Positions 34,654 through 42,147 of a stretch of DNA of 42,425 nucleotides are shown piece after piece. The stretch comes from Komagataeibacter sucrofermentans DSM 15973. GTDB lineage: Bacteria > Pseudomonadota > Alphaproteobacteria > Acetobacterales > Acetobacteraceae. Positions within the stretch are counted from its first letter, which is position 1; each line of letters begins with the position of its first letter. The DNA lies in NCBI RefSeq assembly GCF_040581405.1, contig NZ_CP137160.1:1-42425 (forward strand), read 5' to 3'. The notes below the pieces were generated by a model that was not told where the DNA came from, did no database searches, and saw only the letters and a list, made by a program, of their open reading frames with translations. The position numbers were made by a program, and so were the translations under genes.

Positions 34654-37600
34654 CTACATCCCCATATCCATATCCCGCCCCCTGGAACGCGACAGCGAGC
34701 GCGTGCGCTGCGGCTGCAATCCATGATCGAGCGTCGATCCCTTCCGGACGCCCAGTTCATGCCCCTTCTGCCGCAGGAGGGATTCAAGCTGCACGTCCCG
34801 CTTCAGCTCCCTGAGCGCCACACCCTGCTGCTCGCGGCTCAGCCCGTCCCACGCCTTCACGAACCGCGCCGCCCGCAACTCGGGGGAATGCCGCACCTTG
34901 TCCTCGTGTTCCAGCCCCTCGACCAGCCTGCGCGCCCGTGCCGGCCCTTCCAGCCCGTACAGGGCCTGCCGGATCTCCGGCTCATGCTTCACGGCGGTTT
35001 CCAGAGCGATCACCGCCCCGGGCCGTAGCCGTTCGAGGGCCGTGCTGGCGTCAAGCCATGCCTTCTTCTGGTGCTCCAGCACCGGCAGCTCCTGCTCCAC
35101 CATGCGCCCGATGTCCCGCACCGCCCGCGCATACTGCTCCACCGCCTGGTGGAGCGGATCACCACCCGGCACAAACCCGCCCAGCCCGGCAGGCACCTGC
35201 GCGCGCTGCACACGCGGCAGCCGCAACCCGGCAAAGGGCGAGGCGGGAGCTTCACGCTCAACCCCACTTTCCCCCTTACTGGCCCCGGCATCCACCCCGG
35301 CCGACACGTCTTTTTCCGCCGTCTGGCCACGCCCCCGCACGGACAGGTCCAGCCCGTCGAACATCCCGCGTTTCCGCTGCGCCGGTGCCGGATCTAGCGT
35401 ATGGACAGCTTCGGCCTGCCTGTCCTTCTGGGGGCCAGAGGCCGTCTCGCTGCGCTCCACCACGATCTCGCTCTCGGGGACATGCAGCCCGCGCCGTCGC
35501 GCAAACCCGGCATCCCGATCCCGGACATGCGGGTAATCCAGCGTGGTATCCTTCAGCCGCTCGCGCGACAGCCGCCGCACCAGCCCGTCCCGGTCGCCCA
35601 CATCATCCCGGCCCCAATGAACGGACACGCTCTCCCGATGGCGCGACAGCGCCACATAGGCCCCATGCCGGTCCATGCTCCCCGTCGCCAGCACATGCGC
35701 CCGGTCCACCGTCACACCCTGCGATTTGTGGATGGTGGCGGCATAGCCATGATCCAGCGCGTCATAATCCGCCACCGACACGGACACGACCCGGCCACGT
35801 CCGGCTCCCTCCTTCCCATCAAGCTGGACCGATAACGCCAGATCCCCAGCCTCAGCCGACCCCACGATACCCCGCACCGTCCCCAGCGTACCGTTCTTTA
35901 CCCCCAGCTCCCGGTCATTGCGCAGGAAGTAGATACGCTCCCCGTCCGCGAACACCCGCTCGCCCTGGGCGGTCGGCACCAGCACATCATCACCCAGTTC
36001 ACCCGCGTCCCGCCGGATCTCCCGCGCCGCCTCGTTCAGCGCCCGCACATCGACACGCCGATGCGCCAGCATGATCTGGCTTTCCTCTGGCGCGGCCTGA
36101 CGCGCTTCATCCCATCCGGCCACCACCCCGGCCCGCGCCTCTTCCAGCGTGTCATGACCGCGCACCAGGCCGGCCGCCTCATAGCGCCCCAGCGCCTCAT
36201 CCGTCCGCCCGGTCGCCAGCTCCTTCGTGGCCACCTGCTGCCAGCCTTCACGCTGCCGGCGCACGGTCGTGATTTCCACCGACCCGACCCGCTCGGCCAC
36301 CGCCCGGAACGCACCGCCGGCCTCGATCGCCTGCAACTGCTCGGGATCGCCCACCAGCACCACCTTGGCCCCGGCCCCGCGCGCGGCAGACAGCACCCGC
36401 TCCATCTGCCGTGAACCCACCATGCCGGCCTCATCCACCACCAGCACGTCCCCACGTTCCAGCCGGTCGAACCCACGCGCCCACGCACGCTCCAGGGAGG
36501 CCAGCGTCCGGCTTTCGATCCCGGACCCCGCTTCCAGACCTTCCGCCGCGATCCCCGACAGCGCCGCCCCGCGCACCCGGTACCCGGCCTCTTCCCATGC
36601 CGCGCGGGCGACACCCAGCATGGTGCTCTTCCCCGTCCCGGCATACCCGACCACGACGGACAGGTCGCGGGACTTCGTGACCTCGCCCACCGCCAGCGCC
36701 TGCTCGTCCCCAAGCCCGTCCCGCGCCATCGCCACCCGACGCACCGCCAGCGGCACCGCATGACCCTGGGACCGCCCCATCGCAAGCGATGCCTCTTCCA
36801 GACGCTGCTCGACCCCGATCATCTCCCGTGTGGAAAACCGCTCCCGCCCATGCCCGTCTTTCCCAATGACAACCAGATCCGGACACGCTTCCACCTGAAC
36901 CATGACAGCACTGAACTGCGCGGCATCCGCCGTATGCCGGTCCACGAACCGCGCCAGGTCCTGGCGGGTGAATGTGCTCTGCTGTCGGGTCAACGCCTCC
37001 AGCGCCACATGCGGTTCGGCCAGCAACCTTTCGCCATTGCGCCGCGCGATCTCCAGATGGTCGGCAACCCGCTCACACGGTTCGCCGCGCTCCGGCCGGC
37101 GTGACCCTGCGGGTCCGATCTTGTTCTGCGGCTCAAGGTCGATCCCCTGTGCGGCAAACGACCGATGGTCGATCCGCACATCCAGGTCCAGCCCGGCCAG
37201 CCGTTCATTGGCGAGCGACGCCCATCGCTCCCGCCATGTCAGCAGCAGATCCTTGTCATTCCATGAACGCTCTTTCGCACCAAACCCGATGGAAGGCTGA
37301 TCCTGCTCCAGACCTTCATGCCGCAGCCGTGCCGCCGCGATCAGTCGCGCCGTTCTTCCAGCCGCTGCAAGCGCTTCTCCAGCGTCGAGAGCTTCAGCAG
37401 GATGCCGCGCTGCGTCTCCCGGATTTCCGCCAGCAGACGGATCATGAGCTTGAGTGGATCGTCGTCCCCTTTCTGCTCCATCAGGTCCAGGATCCGGCGT
37501 GATGTCGTATGCGCCCCTGCCGCCTCGTTCAGGATGCGGGATTCCGTCTCGTCTTCCATGCACAGCCTCTCCGGTTCTGACTTCGATCCGTCGTGTAGAC

Positions 37601-38025
37601 AGCATCACATGGGCATGGGGCTTCGCCTGTCCATCTTCGCCAATATCCCAATGCACATTGAGATCAGCCACCATGCCGCGTTCCACGAACTGCTCGCGCA
37701 CAAAATCCCGTGCCAGCGCGATCCCCTGCGCCTGGGTCATTTCGCGCGGGATTGAAAACTCCACCTCGCGGGCAAGCTGGGCATCCTTGCGCTTCTCGAT
37801 CGCCTCGACCTCGTTCCATAGGGTCGCACGGTCGAGAAACCGCTCCGGCGCGCCGTCGGGCAGCAGGATCTCGGAATGCACCACGCCGCTCTTGTTGGAA
37901 AAGTCATGGTCGCGATCCAGCCGCAAATCATGCAGGCGGGACGCTGCACGATAGGCCGCCGCCGCCACGGCGCTCCGGCCGGTGGCGCGGCTGATGACCT
38001 TTGCATGCAGGTGATAGATCGCCAT
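34654..38025 (-). CDS. traA: Ti-type conjugative relaxase-helicase TraA (MobQ)
   Basis: This 1123-residue protein should nick oriT, unwind and pilot the plasmid strand. The N-terminal relaxase has MAIYHLHAK, the likely nucleophile Tyr25 and the metal-binding His125, His137 and His139 (HWDIGE, KPHAHVM). The RecD-like helicase part carries Walker A (GYAGTGKST, about 457-465) and Walker B (LVVDEAGMV, about 526). Later come the helicase motifs GDPEQLQAIEAGGAFRA and GYAATIHKSQGVT and a Ti-TraA-like C-terminus. Residues about 156-229 are Gly/Pro/Arg-rich, are not family-like, and overlap a separate small gene in another frame. No type IV secretion genes accompany it. Confidence 0.95.
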   Translation of the reverse strand: MAIYHLHAKVISRATGRSAVAAAAYRAASRLHDLRLDRDHDFSNKSGVVHSEILLPDGAPERFLDRATLWNEVEAIEKRKDAQLAREVEFSIPREMTQAQGIALARDFVREQFVERGMVADLNVHWDIGEDGQAKPHAHVMLSTRRIEVRTGEAVHGRRDGIPHPERGGRGAYDITPDPGPDGAERGRRSTQAHDPSAGGNPGDAARHPAEALDAGEALAAAGRTARLIAAARLRHEGLEQDQPSIGFGAKERSWNDKDLLLTWRERWASLANERLAGLDLDVRIDHRSFAAQGIDLEPQNKIGPAGSRRPERGEPCERVADHLEIARRNGERLLAEPHVALEALTRQQSTFTRQDLARFVDRHTADAAQFSAVMVQVEACPDLVVIGKDGHGRERFSTREMIGVEQRLEEASLAMGRSQGHAVPLAVRRVAMARDGLGDEQALAVGEVTKSRDLSVVVGYAGTGKSTMLGVARAAWEEAGYRVRGAALSGIAAEGLEAGSGIESRTLASLERAWARGFDRLERGDVLVVDEAGMVGSRQMERVLSAARGAGAKVVLVGDPEQLQAIEAGGAFRAVAERVGSVEITTVRRQREGWQQVATKELATGRTDEALGRYEAAGLVRGHDTLEEARAGVVAGWDEARQAAPEESQIMLAHRRVDVRALNEAAREIRRDAGELGDDVLVPTAQGERVFADGERIYFLRNDRELGVKNGTLGTVRGIVGSAEAGDLALSVQLDGKEGAGRGRVVSVSVADYDALDHGYAATIHKSQGVTVDRAHVLATGSMDRHGAYVALSRHRESVSVHWGRDDVGDRDGLVRRLSRERLKDTTLDYPHVRDRDAGFARRRGLHVPESEIVVERSETASGPQKDRQAEAVHTLDPAPAQRKRGMFDGLDLSVRGRGQTAEKDVSAGVDAGASKGESGVEREAPASPFAGLRLPRVQRAQVPAGLGGFVPGGDPLHQAVEQYARAVRDIGRMVEQELPVLEHQKKAWLDASTALERLRPGAVIALETAVKHEPEIRQALYGLEGPARARRLVEGLEHEDKVRHSPELRAARFVKAWDGLSREQQGVALRELKRDVQLESLLRQKGHELGVRKGSTLDHGLQPQRTRSLSRSRGRDMDMGM
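37341..37559 (-). CDS. Small coiled-coil protein encoded inside traA in another frame
   Basis: This 72-residue acidic and basic helical protein starts MEDETESRILNEAAGAHTT, then has DPLKLMIRLLAEIRETQ and a heptad-rich end (LLKLSTLEKRLQRLEERRD). Its ATG is preceded by GGAGAGG six bases upstream, an excellent ribosome binding site. The amino-acid make-up is that of a real coiled-coil protein, whereas the overlapping TraA residues look like out-of-frame translation (RRDGIPHPERGGRG). The gene seems to have been placed into traA while keeping the traA frame open. The function is unknown; a role in mobilisation is suggested by position only. Confidence 0.72.
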   Translation of the reverse strand: MEDETESRILNEAAGAHTTSRRILDLMEQKGDDDPLKLMIRLLAEIRETQRGILLKLSTLEKRLQRLEERRD

Positions 38026-38055
38026 GAACGCGATCCTATCACACCACTTAAGCGC

Positions 38056-38085
38056 ACGTCACGAAGTGACGTATAAGCGCGCACT
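38056..38085. other. Candidate origin of transfer (oriT)
   Basis: ACGTCAC-GAA-GTGACGT (38056-38072) is a perfect 7-base inverted repeat. It is followed directly by ATAAGCGCGCAC (38073-38084). In MobQ plasmids (RSF1010/R1162, Ti) the relaxase site is an inverted repeat followed by a TAAGTGCGC-like nick region. The place between divergent traA and traC is that of the Ti oriT. The nick position is not proven. Confidence 0.7.
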
Positions 38086-38187
38086 CACATTTTACTGCGC
38101 CAAAAGGGTTGGTTTGTCTGGATGAGTGACGCGGTTCTCGCCTGTGTGGTAGAGTATGGCACAGACCAGCAGGACAGGGGACCGGAA

Positions 38188-38481
38188 ATGCGCAGGCCAC
38201 GGGACATTGATGCGGAACTGAAGGCGCTTCAGGAAAAGGCGAAGCAGCTTAAGGCGCAACGGACCCTCCAGCTCGGCGAACTGGTCGAGGCGACGGGAGC
38301 CGATACCCTGTCGATCGAGGCGCTGGCCGGGGTGCTGCTTGCGGCTGTCGAACAGGCGGACGGCAAACCCGAAGCCGTTGCGAGGTGGACCGAACGGGGG
38401 ACGGCGTTCTTTCAGGCCGGCGCAAAAAAGGGCGGTCGGAAAGGAACCGGAAACGATCAGAACGGAGCTTCTGGCGCTTGA
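38188..38481 (+). CDS. traC: TraC-like conjugal transfer protein
   Basis: This protein of about 97 residues has a coiled-coil start (RRPRDIDAELKALQEKAKQL), then LGELVEATGADTLSIEALAGVLLAAVE and AFFQAGAKKGG. It resembles the small TraC/TraD accessory proteins of Ti-type mobilisation regions, divergent from traA across oriT. The ATG at 38188 has an AGGGG site; the frame is open from 38122. A run of six A (38424-38429) lies near its end, where a one-base loss would join it to the next frame. Confidence 0.8.
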   Translation: MRRPRDIDAELKALQEKAKQLKAQRTLQLGELVEATGADTLSIEALAGVLLAAVEQADGKPEAVARWTERGTAFFQAGAKKGGRKGTGNDQNGASGA

Positions 38482-38785
38482 AAGACGGATCAGGAAGCAG
38501 GCGGCCCTGATCCATCGCCATCAGGCACGAAAGGCACGCACCGACATGCGCGACTGGGCGAAGGCGCGACGGGAACGCACCCATCATCTGATCGAACTGG
38601 GCGGCCTGGTCCAGAAGGCGGGACTGGTCGATCTGACCGATGATGACCGCGCTACCCTGCTCGGGGCCTTCCTGGACATTGCGGGGCAGCTTCGGGAGGG
38701 CAGGAATACCGCGTCAGGCGACCTGAAAACACGCTGGAGGCGTGCGGGGCTTCATGCCTTCGACAGGGACCGGGAACAGGACTGA
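38339..38785 (+). CDS. traD: TraD-like conjugal transfer protein, start uncertain
   Basis: The recognisable part (TELLALERRIRKQAALIHRHQ, then RRERTHHLIELGGLVQKAGL and VDLTDDDRATLLGAFLDIAG) is typical of small TraD proteins of alphaproteobacterial plasmids. It overlaps traC in the +1 frame. No ATG or GTG precedes the conserved part; only TTG at 38339 and 38378 are available. The true protein may start at a TTG, arise by frameshift from traC, or the sequence may have an error in the A6 tract. Its last 150 bases recur at 39859-40009. Confidence 0.72.
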   Translation: MRLSNRRTANPKPLRGGPNGGRRSFRPAQKRAVGKEPETIRTELLALERRIRKQAALIHRHQARKARTDMRDWAKARRERTHHLIELGGLVQKAGLVDLTDDDRATLLGAFLDIAGQLREGRNTASGDLKTRWRRAGLHAFDRDREQD

Positions 38786-38863
38786 CGACGCAACACGATC
38801 ATCTGATCTGTCCGCTATCGAATGCAAACGAAACCCTGAACCAGAACGGGAGAACCGAGGTCC

Positions 38864-39475
38864 ATGTATTACGGCAAGAACGCCTTTTCTCTGCTCCTAC
38901 GTTACACCCTTGCCCATGAGATCGAAGAGTGGGGCTGGGACATCGGCGACCATACATATGGTGCCAAGGGTTCTCCCATCATCATAGAAGCCGAATATGC
39001 CGGCCTGAAGATCGGGAAATACTGCTCGATTGCCCGCGAGGTGCTGATGATCCTGGGCAATCACCGACCGGACACGATCACCACCTACCCGTTCAAGAAC
39101 CAGTGCAATTTCTGGCCCGAAGCGGCGGATGCAACCGATGACCATTCCACCAAGGGGGATATCGTCATTGGCAACGACGTCTGGATCGGCGCGCGGGCCA
39201 ACATCATGTCGGGTGTCACCATAGGATCAGGCGCGATCATCGCCACGGCGGCCGTGGTGACCAGGGACGTGCCGCCATATGCCATCGTGGGCGGCAACCC
39301 GGCCCGGGTCATCAAATACCGCTTCCCCGAAAAGACCATCGGGCGTCTGCTTGCAGTCGCCTGGTGGGACTGGCCTGAAGCATTGATACGAGAACGGATG
39401 CCCCTCCTGATGAGCGACGATATCGACGCTTTCCTGCGCGCTTTTGAAAAAGGACCCGCACAGGAAAAATCATGA
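38864..39475 (+). CDS. CatB-related O-acetyltransferase (hexapeptide repeat)
   Basis: This 203-residue left-handed beta-helix acetyltransferase resembles xenobiotic (Vat/CatB) enzymes that acetylate chloramphenicol or streptogramins. It starts [25 protein letters not shown]. It has [13 protein letters not shown], the catalytic-region [15 protein letters not shown] and hexapeptide turns [19 protein letters not shown] and [30 protein letters not shown] is at the end. Its real substrate could also be a sugar or lipid. It is inserted between traD and a partial copy of traD, so it is cargo. Confidence 0.9.
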   Translation: MYYGKNAFSLLLRYTLAHEIEEWGWDIGDHTYGAKGSPIIIEAEYAGLKIGKYCSIAREVLMILGNHRPDTITTYPFKNQCNFWPEAADATDDHSTKGDIVIGNDVWIGARANIMSGVTIGSGAIIATAAVVTRDVPPYAIVGGNPARVIKYRFPEKTIGRLLAVAWWDWPEALIRERMPLLMSDDIDAFLRAFEKGPAQEKS

Positions 39476-39807
39476 TGCAAAAACTGTTTTTGCTCCTTGT
39501 TGTCCTGCCGATCCTCTTCCGGCCTGCTTCAGGCTTTGCCCAGGGCAGAGGAGACTGGCTGCCTCGGTCGGACGTTAAATCTCCCTATGCGGCCTTGTCT
39601 GTTCCGACAGCACTGAAGCCGGTGCCGGATTCTCTGGCGAGCCTGTTGACCAAAGGCTATCGGATCATGACCACAGCGGATTATGGCGGCTCAGGAGCCC
39701 TCTTCACGCTGGTCTGGCAAAGGCAGACCGTAATCTGTGTTCTGACAGCGCCTGTGCCAGGCACGGATCAGAACGTCCCGACATCGCGCTGCTGGGCCCT
39801 GAACTGA
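39475..39807 (+). CDS. Small exported hypothetical protein
   Basis: This 110-residue protein has a clear signal peptide ([23 protein letters not shown], cleavage after FAQ or nearby). The mature part of about 85 residues has two Cys near the end (VICVLTAP and SRCW), possibly a disulphide. There are two adjacent ATGs (39472 and 39475), and the first overlaps the stop of the acetyltransferase gene, so translation is coupled. I recognise no family. The pair may have moved together. Confidence 0.7.
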   Translation: MQKLFLLLVVLPILFRPASGFAQGRGDWLPRSDVKSPYAALSVPTALKPVPDSLASLLTKGYRIMTTADYGGSGALFTLVWQRQTVICVLTAPVPGTDQNVPTSRCWALN

Positions 39808-39858
39808 GTTGTGCAGGCCGGACAGATTGGAAACCGTGTCTTACGCGACATCCCCTGG

Positions 39859-40009
39859 CTGACCGATGAGGACCGCGCAACCCTGTTCGGAGCCTTCCTG
39901 GATATTGCAGGGCGGCTTCAGGGCGGCGATGATACTGCTTTGGTTGACCTGACAGCACGCTGGAGACGTGCGGGGCTTCATGCCTTCGACAGGCACCGGA
40001 AACAGGACA
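39859..40009 (+). pseudogene. Partial second copy of the traD 3' end
   Basis: About 150 bases match 38634-38782 with scattered differences. The encoded part (WLTDEDRATLFGAFLDIAGR, then RRAGLHAFDRHRKQD) equals the C-terminus of TraD. The 5' part of traD is missing and the stop has been lost, so the frame runs on to 40065 into the MucR-like gene. Similarity continues weakly past the end (ACACGATCATC). It marks the other border of the acetyltransferase insertion. Confidence 0.78.
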
Positions 40010-40030
40010 GGACAACAGGCAGACGTGACC

Positions 40031-40534
40031 ATGACCGACCACGAGACACGATCATCCGGAGCTGACACAGTGTGCGAGCTTACGACCCGGATTGTCACAG
40101 CCTATGTCAGCAGTCACACGGTTCCGGCGGATACCCTGCCAGGCCTCATCGCCACGGTGTTTCAGGCGCTCGGAAGTCTGGGACAGGCGACGACCGGAAC
40201 ACCGGATCTGGTGCCGGCCGTGCCCGTGAAAAAATCCGTGTTCCCGGATTACATCGTCTGCCTGGAGGACGGAAAAAAAATGAAGATGCTCAAGCGTCAC
40301 CTTCACACCGTCTATGGCCTGACGCCCCAGCAATACCGGGCAAAATGGGGCCTGCCGGAAAGCTATCCGATGACCGCCCCATCCTATTCGGCACAACGGG
40401 CTACCCTGGCACAGGAAATCGGACTGGGGCGGACCATCAAGGCGACACCGGAACCTTCGCACGTACCGGACGCTGAAGTTCCGGTCACGCGCCTGCCAGA
40501 GAAGAAACGCGGACGCAGGCCAAAACTGGCCTGA
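40031..40534 (+). CDS. MucR/Ros-family transcriptional regulator
   Basis: This 167-residue protein has the MucR layout: an N-terminal oligomerisation part (ELTTRIVTAYVSSHTVP), then VPAVPVKKSV and the zinc-finger-like DNA-binding domain (CLEDGKKMKMLKRHL), YGLTPQQYRAKWGLPESYPM and a basic tail (EKKRGRRPKLA). MucR proteins bind AT-rich DNA and act as H-NS-like silencers. The ligands Cys77, Asp80 and His90 are present, but the usual second His (HLxxH) is Val94, with His92 nearby. The start at 40031 is chosen because the upstream frame belongs to the traD remnant. Confidence 0.9.
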   Translation: MTDHETRSSGADTVCELTTRIVTAYVSSHTVPADTLPGLIATVFQALGSLGQATTGTPDLVPAVPVKKSVFPDYIVCLEDGKKMKMLKRHLHTVYGLTPQQYRAKWGLPESYPMTAPSYSAQRATLAQEIGLGRTIKATPEPSHVPDAEVPVTRLPEKKRGRRPKLA

Positions 40535-40559
40535 AGGTCCAGACCGGGAGAAACGGGAC

Positions 40560-40733
40560 ATGAAGACGGATCATACCGATCGCGACGACTGGGAAGCCTG
40601 GAAGGACGAAGCCACACGCCGGGCACTGGCCGAGGCTGATGCCGGATTGTTCATCAGTGGTGAAGCGGTGAAGGCATGGGCGGCCAGCCTCGGGACCGAT
40701 CATCCCCTTCCCCTGCCTGAACCCGGGCAATAA
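40560..40733 (+). CDS. Small antitoxin-like protein
   Basis: This 57-residue protein has a good ribosome binding site (GGGAG region upstream). It reads KTDHTDRDDWEAWKDEATRR, then ADAGLFISGEAVKAWAASLG and TDHPLPLPEPG. The second half resembles the end of CopG/RHH antitoxins (VxxWxxSxGTDxxLPxPE). The N-terminal strand of a normal DNA-binding domain is not clear. No toxin gene follows, so it would be an orphan. It is 25 bases after the MucR-like gene. Confidence 0.6.
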   Translation: MKTDHTDRDDWEAWKDEATRRALAEADAGLFISGEAVKAWAASLGTDHPLPLPEPGQ

Positions 40734-40929
40734 GGGGGACGCTCTCGCACACCGCAGGAAGGTGACGCAGAGTGCAATGGTTACGACTATCCCTGATGCA
40801 TTGATGGAACGACCGTTTCACGACCCTACGGCTACCCTTGTGACGACCCATCGACATACCCGAGGCCGACATCGCGCCTACCCATAAGTAGTTGTTCTTC
40901 ATACACCATTGCACCACTGGTGCGGATGC
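40734..40929. other. Intergenic region between convergent genes
   Basis: About 196 bases with no convincing gene. A minus-strand frame of 87 codons across 40654-40917 has no recognisable product and runs into the small gene at 40560. Confidence 0.5.
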
Positions 40930-41352
40930 TCAGGCACCTGCCTGCCGGATCTGGGCGATCATTTCATCGGCTGTGATCTCTCCGCGCTGGCGTGCATCCA
41001 TGATTGCGGTGAGCGCCCTGTCATGAGGGAGCACATGCGGATCATCAGGTGTCGCCGTATGAGCGGCCCTGCCATGCGGGGCCGGAAAGGTTATGCCCGT
41101 CACATCGGGATTGCGCGTAAACATCCCGGCCAGGATCTGGTCTGCCTGCTGGATGTAATTGCCTGGGACATCCCGGGATACGCGCGCGGAGCCGGCCGAG
41201 GTGGTGATGTCGAGGCCGGCGACATGCGGCAGGAGATCGAGGATGCGCGTCAGGGCTTCGATATCCTGCTGTGTCAGCAGGGTTCCCCCGTCCCCGACCA
41301 CGAGCAGCTGCCAGGGCCGCTTTTGTGGCAGTGTTCCGGGACTGTCCTTCAT
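40930..41352 (-). CDS. Unrecognised protein coupled to a Phd-like antitoxin
   Basis: This 140-residue protein reads PWQLLVVGDGGTLLTQQDIEALTRILDLL, then AGLDITTSAGSARV, QADQILAGMFTRNPDVTGIT and a final helix ITADEMIAQIRQAGA. There is no match to RelE, Doc, PIN or other toxins I know. The start overlaps the stop of the Phd/YefM-like gene (ATGA) exactly as a toxin gene would. A new toxin type, an accessory or a partner that replaced the toxin are all possible. The composition is that of a normal folded protein and the coding bias fits its neighbours. Confidence 0.7.
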   Translation of the reverse strand: MKDSPGTLPQKRPWQLLVVGDGGTLLTQQDIEALTRILDLLPHVAGLDITTSAGSARVSRDVPGNYIQQADQILAGMFTRNPDVTGITFPAPHGRAAHTATPDDPHVLPHDRALTAIMDARQRGEITADEMIAQIRQAGA

Positions 41353-41540
41353 GACGATGACCCTTTCTCCGGAACGTCTTTGATGCCCTGCTGCTTTCTG
41401 AGCAGGGCCTCATAATGCTCCACGGACATGATGACGAAACGCGGCTTGTGGTGCCTGGTGATGACTACAGGTGCAACGGCGGCCGCTTCGAAAAGATCGC
41501 TGGCATTGCGGGTCACGGCGCTCGCTGGAAACGCTTTCAT
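41349..41540 (-). CDS. Phd/YefM-family antitoxin
   Basis: This 63-residue protein starts MKAFPASAVTRNASDLFEAA, then VVITRHHKPRFVIMSVEHYEALL, the standard Phd/YefM fold with the central arginine-phenylalanine strand and the MSVEHYEAL helix. The C-terminal toxin-binding tail is short. It overlaps the following unrecognised gene by four bases. Confidence 0.88.
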   Translation of the reverse strand: MKAFPASAVTRNASDLFEAAAVAPVVITRHHKPRFVIMSVEHYEALLRKQQGIKDVPEKGSSS

Positions 41541-41885
41541 GGAGCATGATCCAGATATGACGGATTATCTGGGATATACAGGAAACCCGTATTTCCTGCC
41601 AGAAAGTCGGGAAAAGGAGGCCTGGACGGACGAACAGGAAATGGCCAGCCCATCAATACCCGACAAGGCCCGCAGAGCGCCCTGGGAGGCCGCACAAAGC
41701 GCAATTCCCTTATCTCGCCACCCGACCACACAATAACACCTGTACGGCCATCCTGTGGCGTCTGGTGGGCATGTTGTGACACGTGAGCCGCTGAATGATC
41801 GCCTGAACGCCGGTAAGTCTTGAGCAGATTGCGGTCTTGCCCGGTTCTTCTGTTGTTGCAGGCGTCGGGCGAGCGCGGAGCGGGA
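41541..41885. other. Region without a convincing gene
   Basis: Between the Phd-like antitoxin start and the hairpin run there are overlapping minus-strand reading frames of about 130 codons. Their products are rich in Arg, Ser and Pro, have no recognisable domain and run into the hairpins. I regard them as non-coding. The stretch is probably the upstream region of the antitoxin gene and the outer flank of the origin. Confidence 0.5.
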
Positions 41886-42096
41886 GCCCTGTAGGGCGCC
41901 GAAGGCGCCGACGCGGGAGAGGAAGGTGCTGGTGGAGAGACGATGCGGCAACGCATCGTCAGATTATGATTTCGCGCCGTAGGCGTGTCCGTTTAGCGCA
42001 GCCCTGAAAGGGCGAGCAGGGGGATGCCGGGTGGGAGATCGCGCATAGCGCGATCGGGGCGGCCGTAGGCCGCGAGCCGGCGGGGGCGGAGCCCCC
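41886..42096. repeat. Run of short GC-rich hairpins next to the origin
   Basis: At least eight perfect short inverted repeats are packed into 211 bases. They are GCCCT-GT-AGGGC at 41886-41897, GGCGCC-GAA-GGCGCC at 41895-41909, GACGATGCG / CGCATCGTC around a GCAA loop at 41939-41960, CGCC-GTA-GGCG at 41975-41985, GCCCT-GAA-AGGGC at 42001-42013, GATCGCGC-ATA-GCGCGATC at 42037-42055, GCGGCC-GTA-GGCCGC at 42059-42073 and GGGGGC-GGA-GCCCCC at 42082-42096. Most have three-base loops. No T-tract follows any of them, so they are not ordinary terminators. A single-strand initiation site, a structured RNA or a mosaic palindromic repeat family are possible readings. Confidence 0.8.
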
Positions 42097-42147
42097 AAGA
42101 GGCGGTGCTTGGAGGCAATTTGGCTGCAAATTTCAGGAAATAAAAAG

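Noticed and set aside
38424-38432. A AAA AAG in the traC frame, the slippery heptamer of E. coli dnaX
   Set aside because: A -1 shift there does not lead into the traD frame, which is +1. Only loss of a base would join them.
41537-41956. Overlapping minus-strand frames of 128-139 codons near the origin
   Set aside because: They have low-complexity Arg/Ser/Pro composition, overlap each other and the hairpin run, and show no ribosome binding site.
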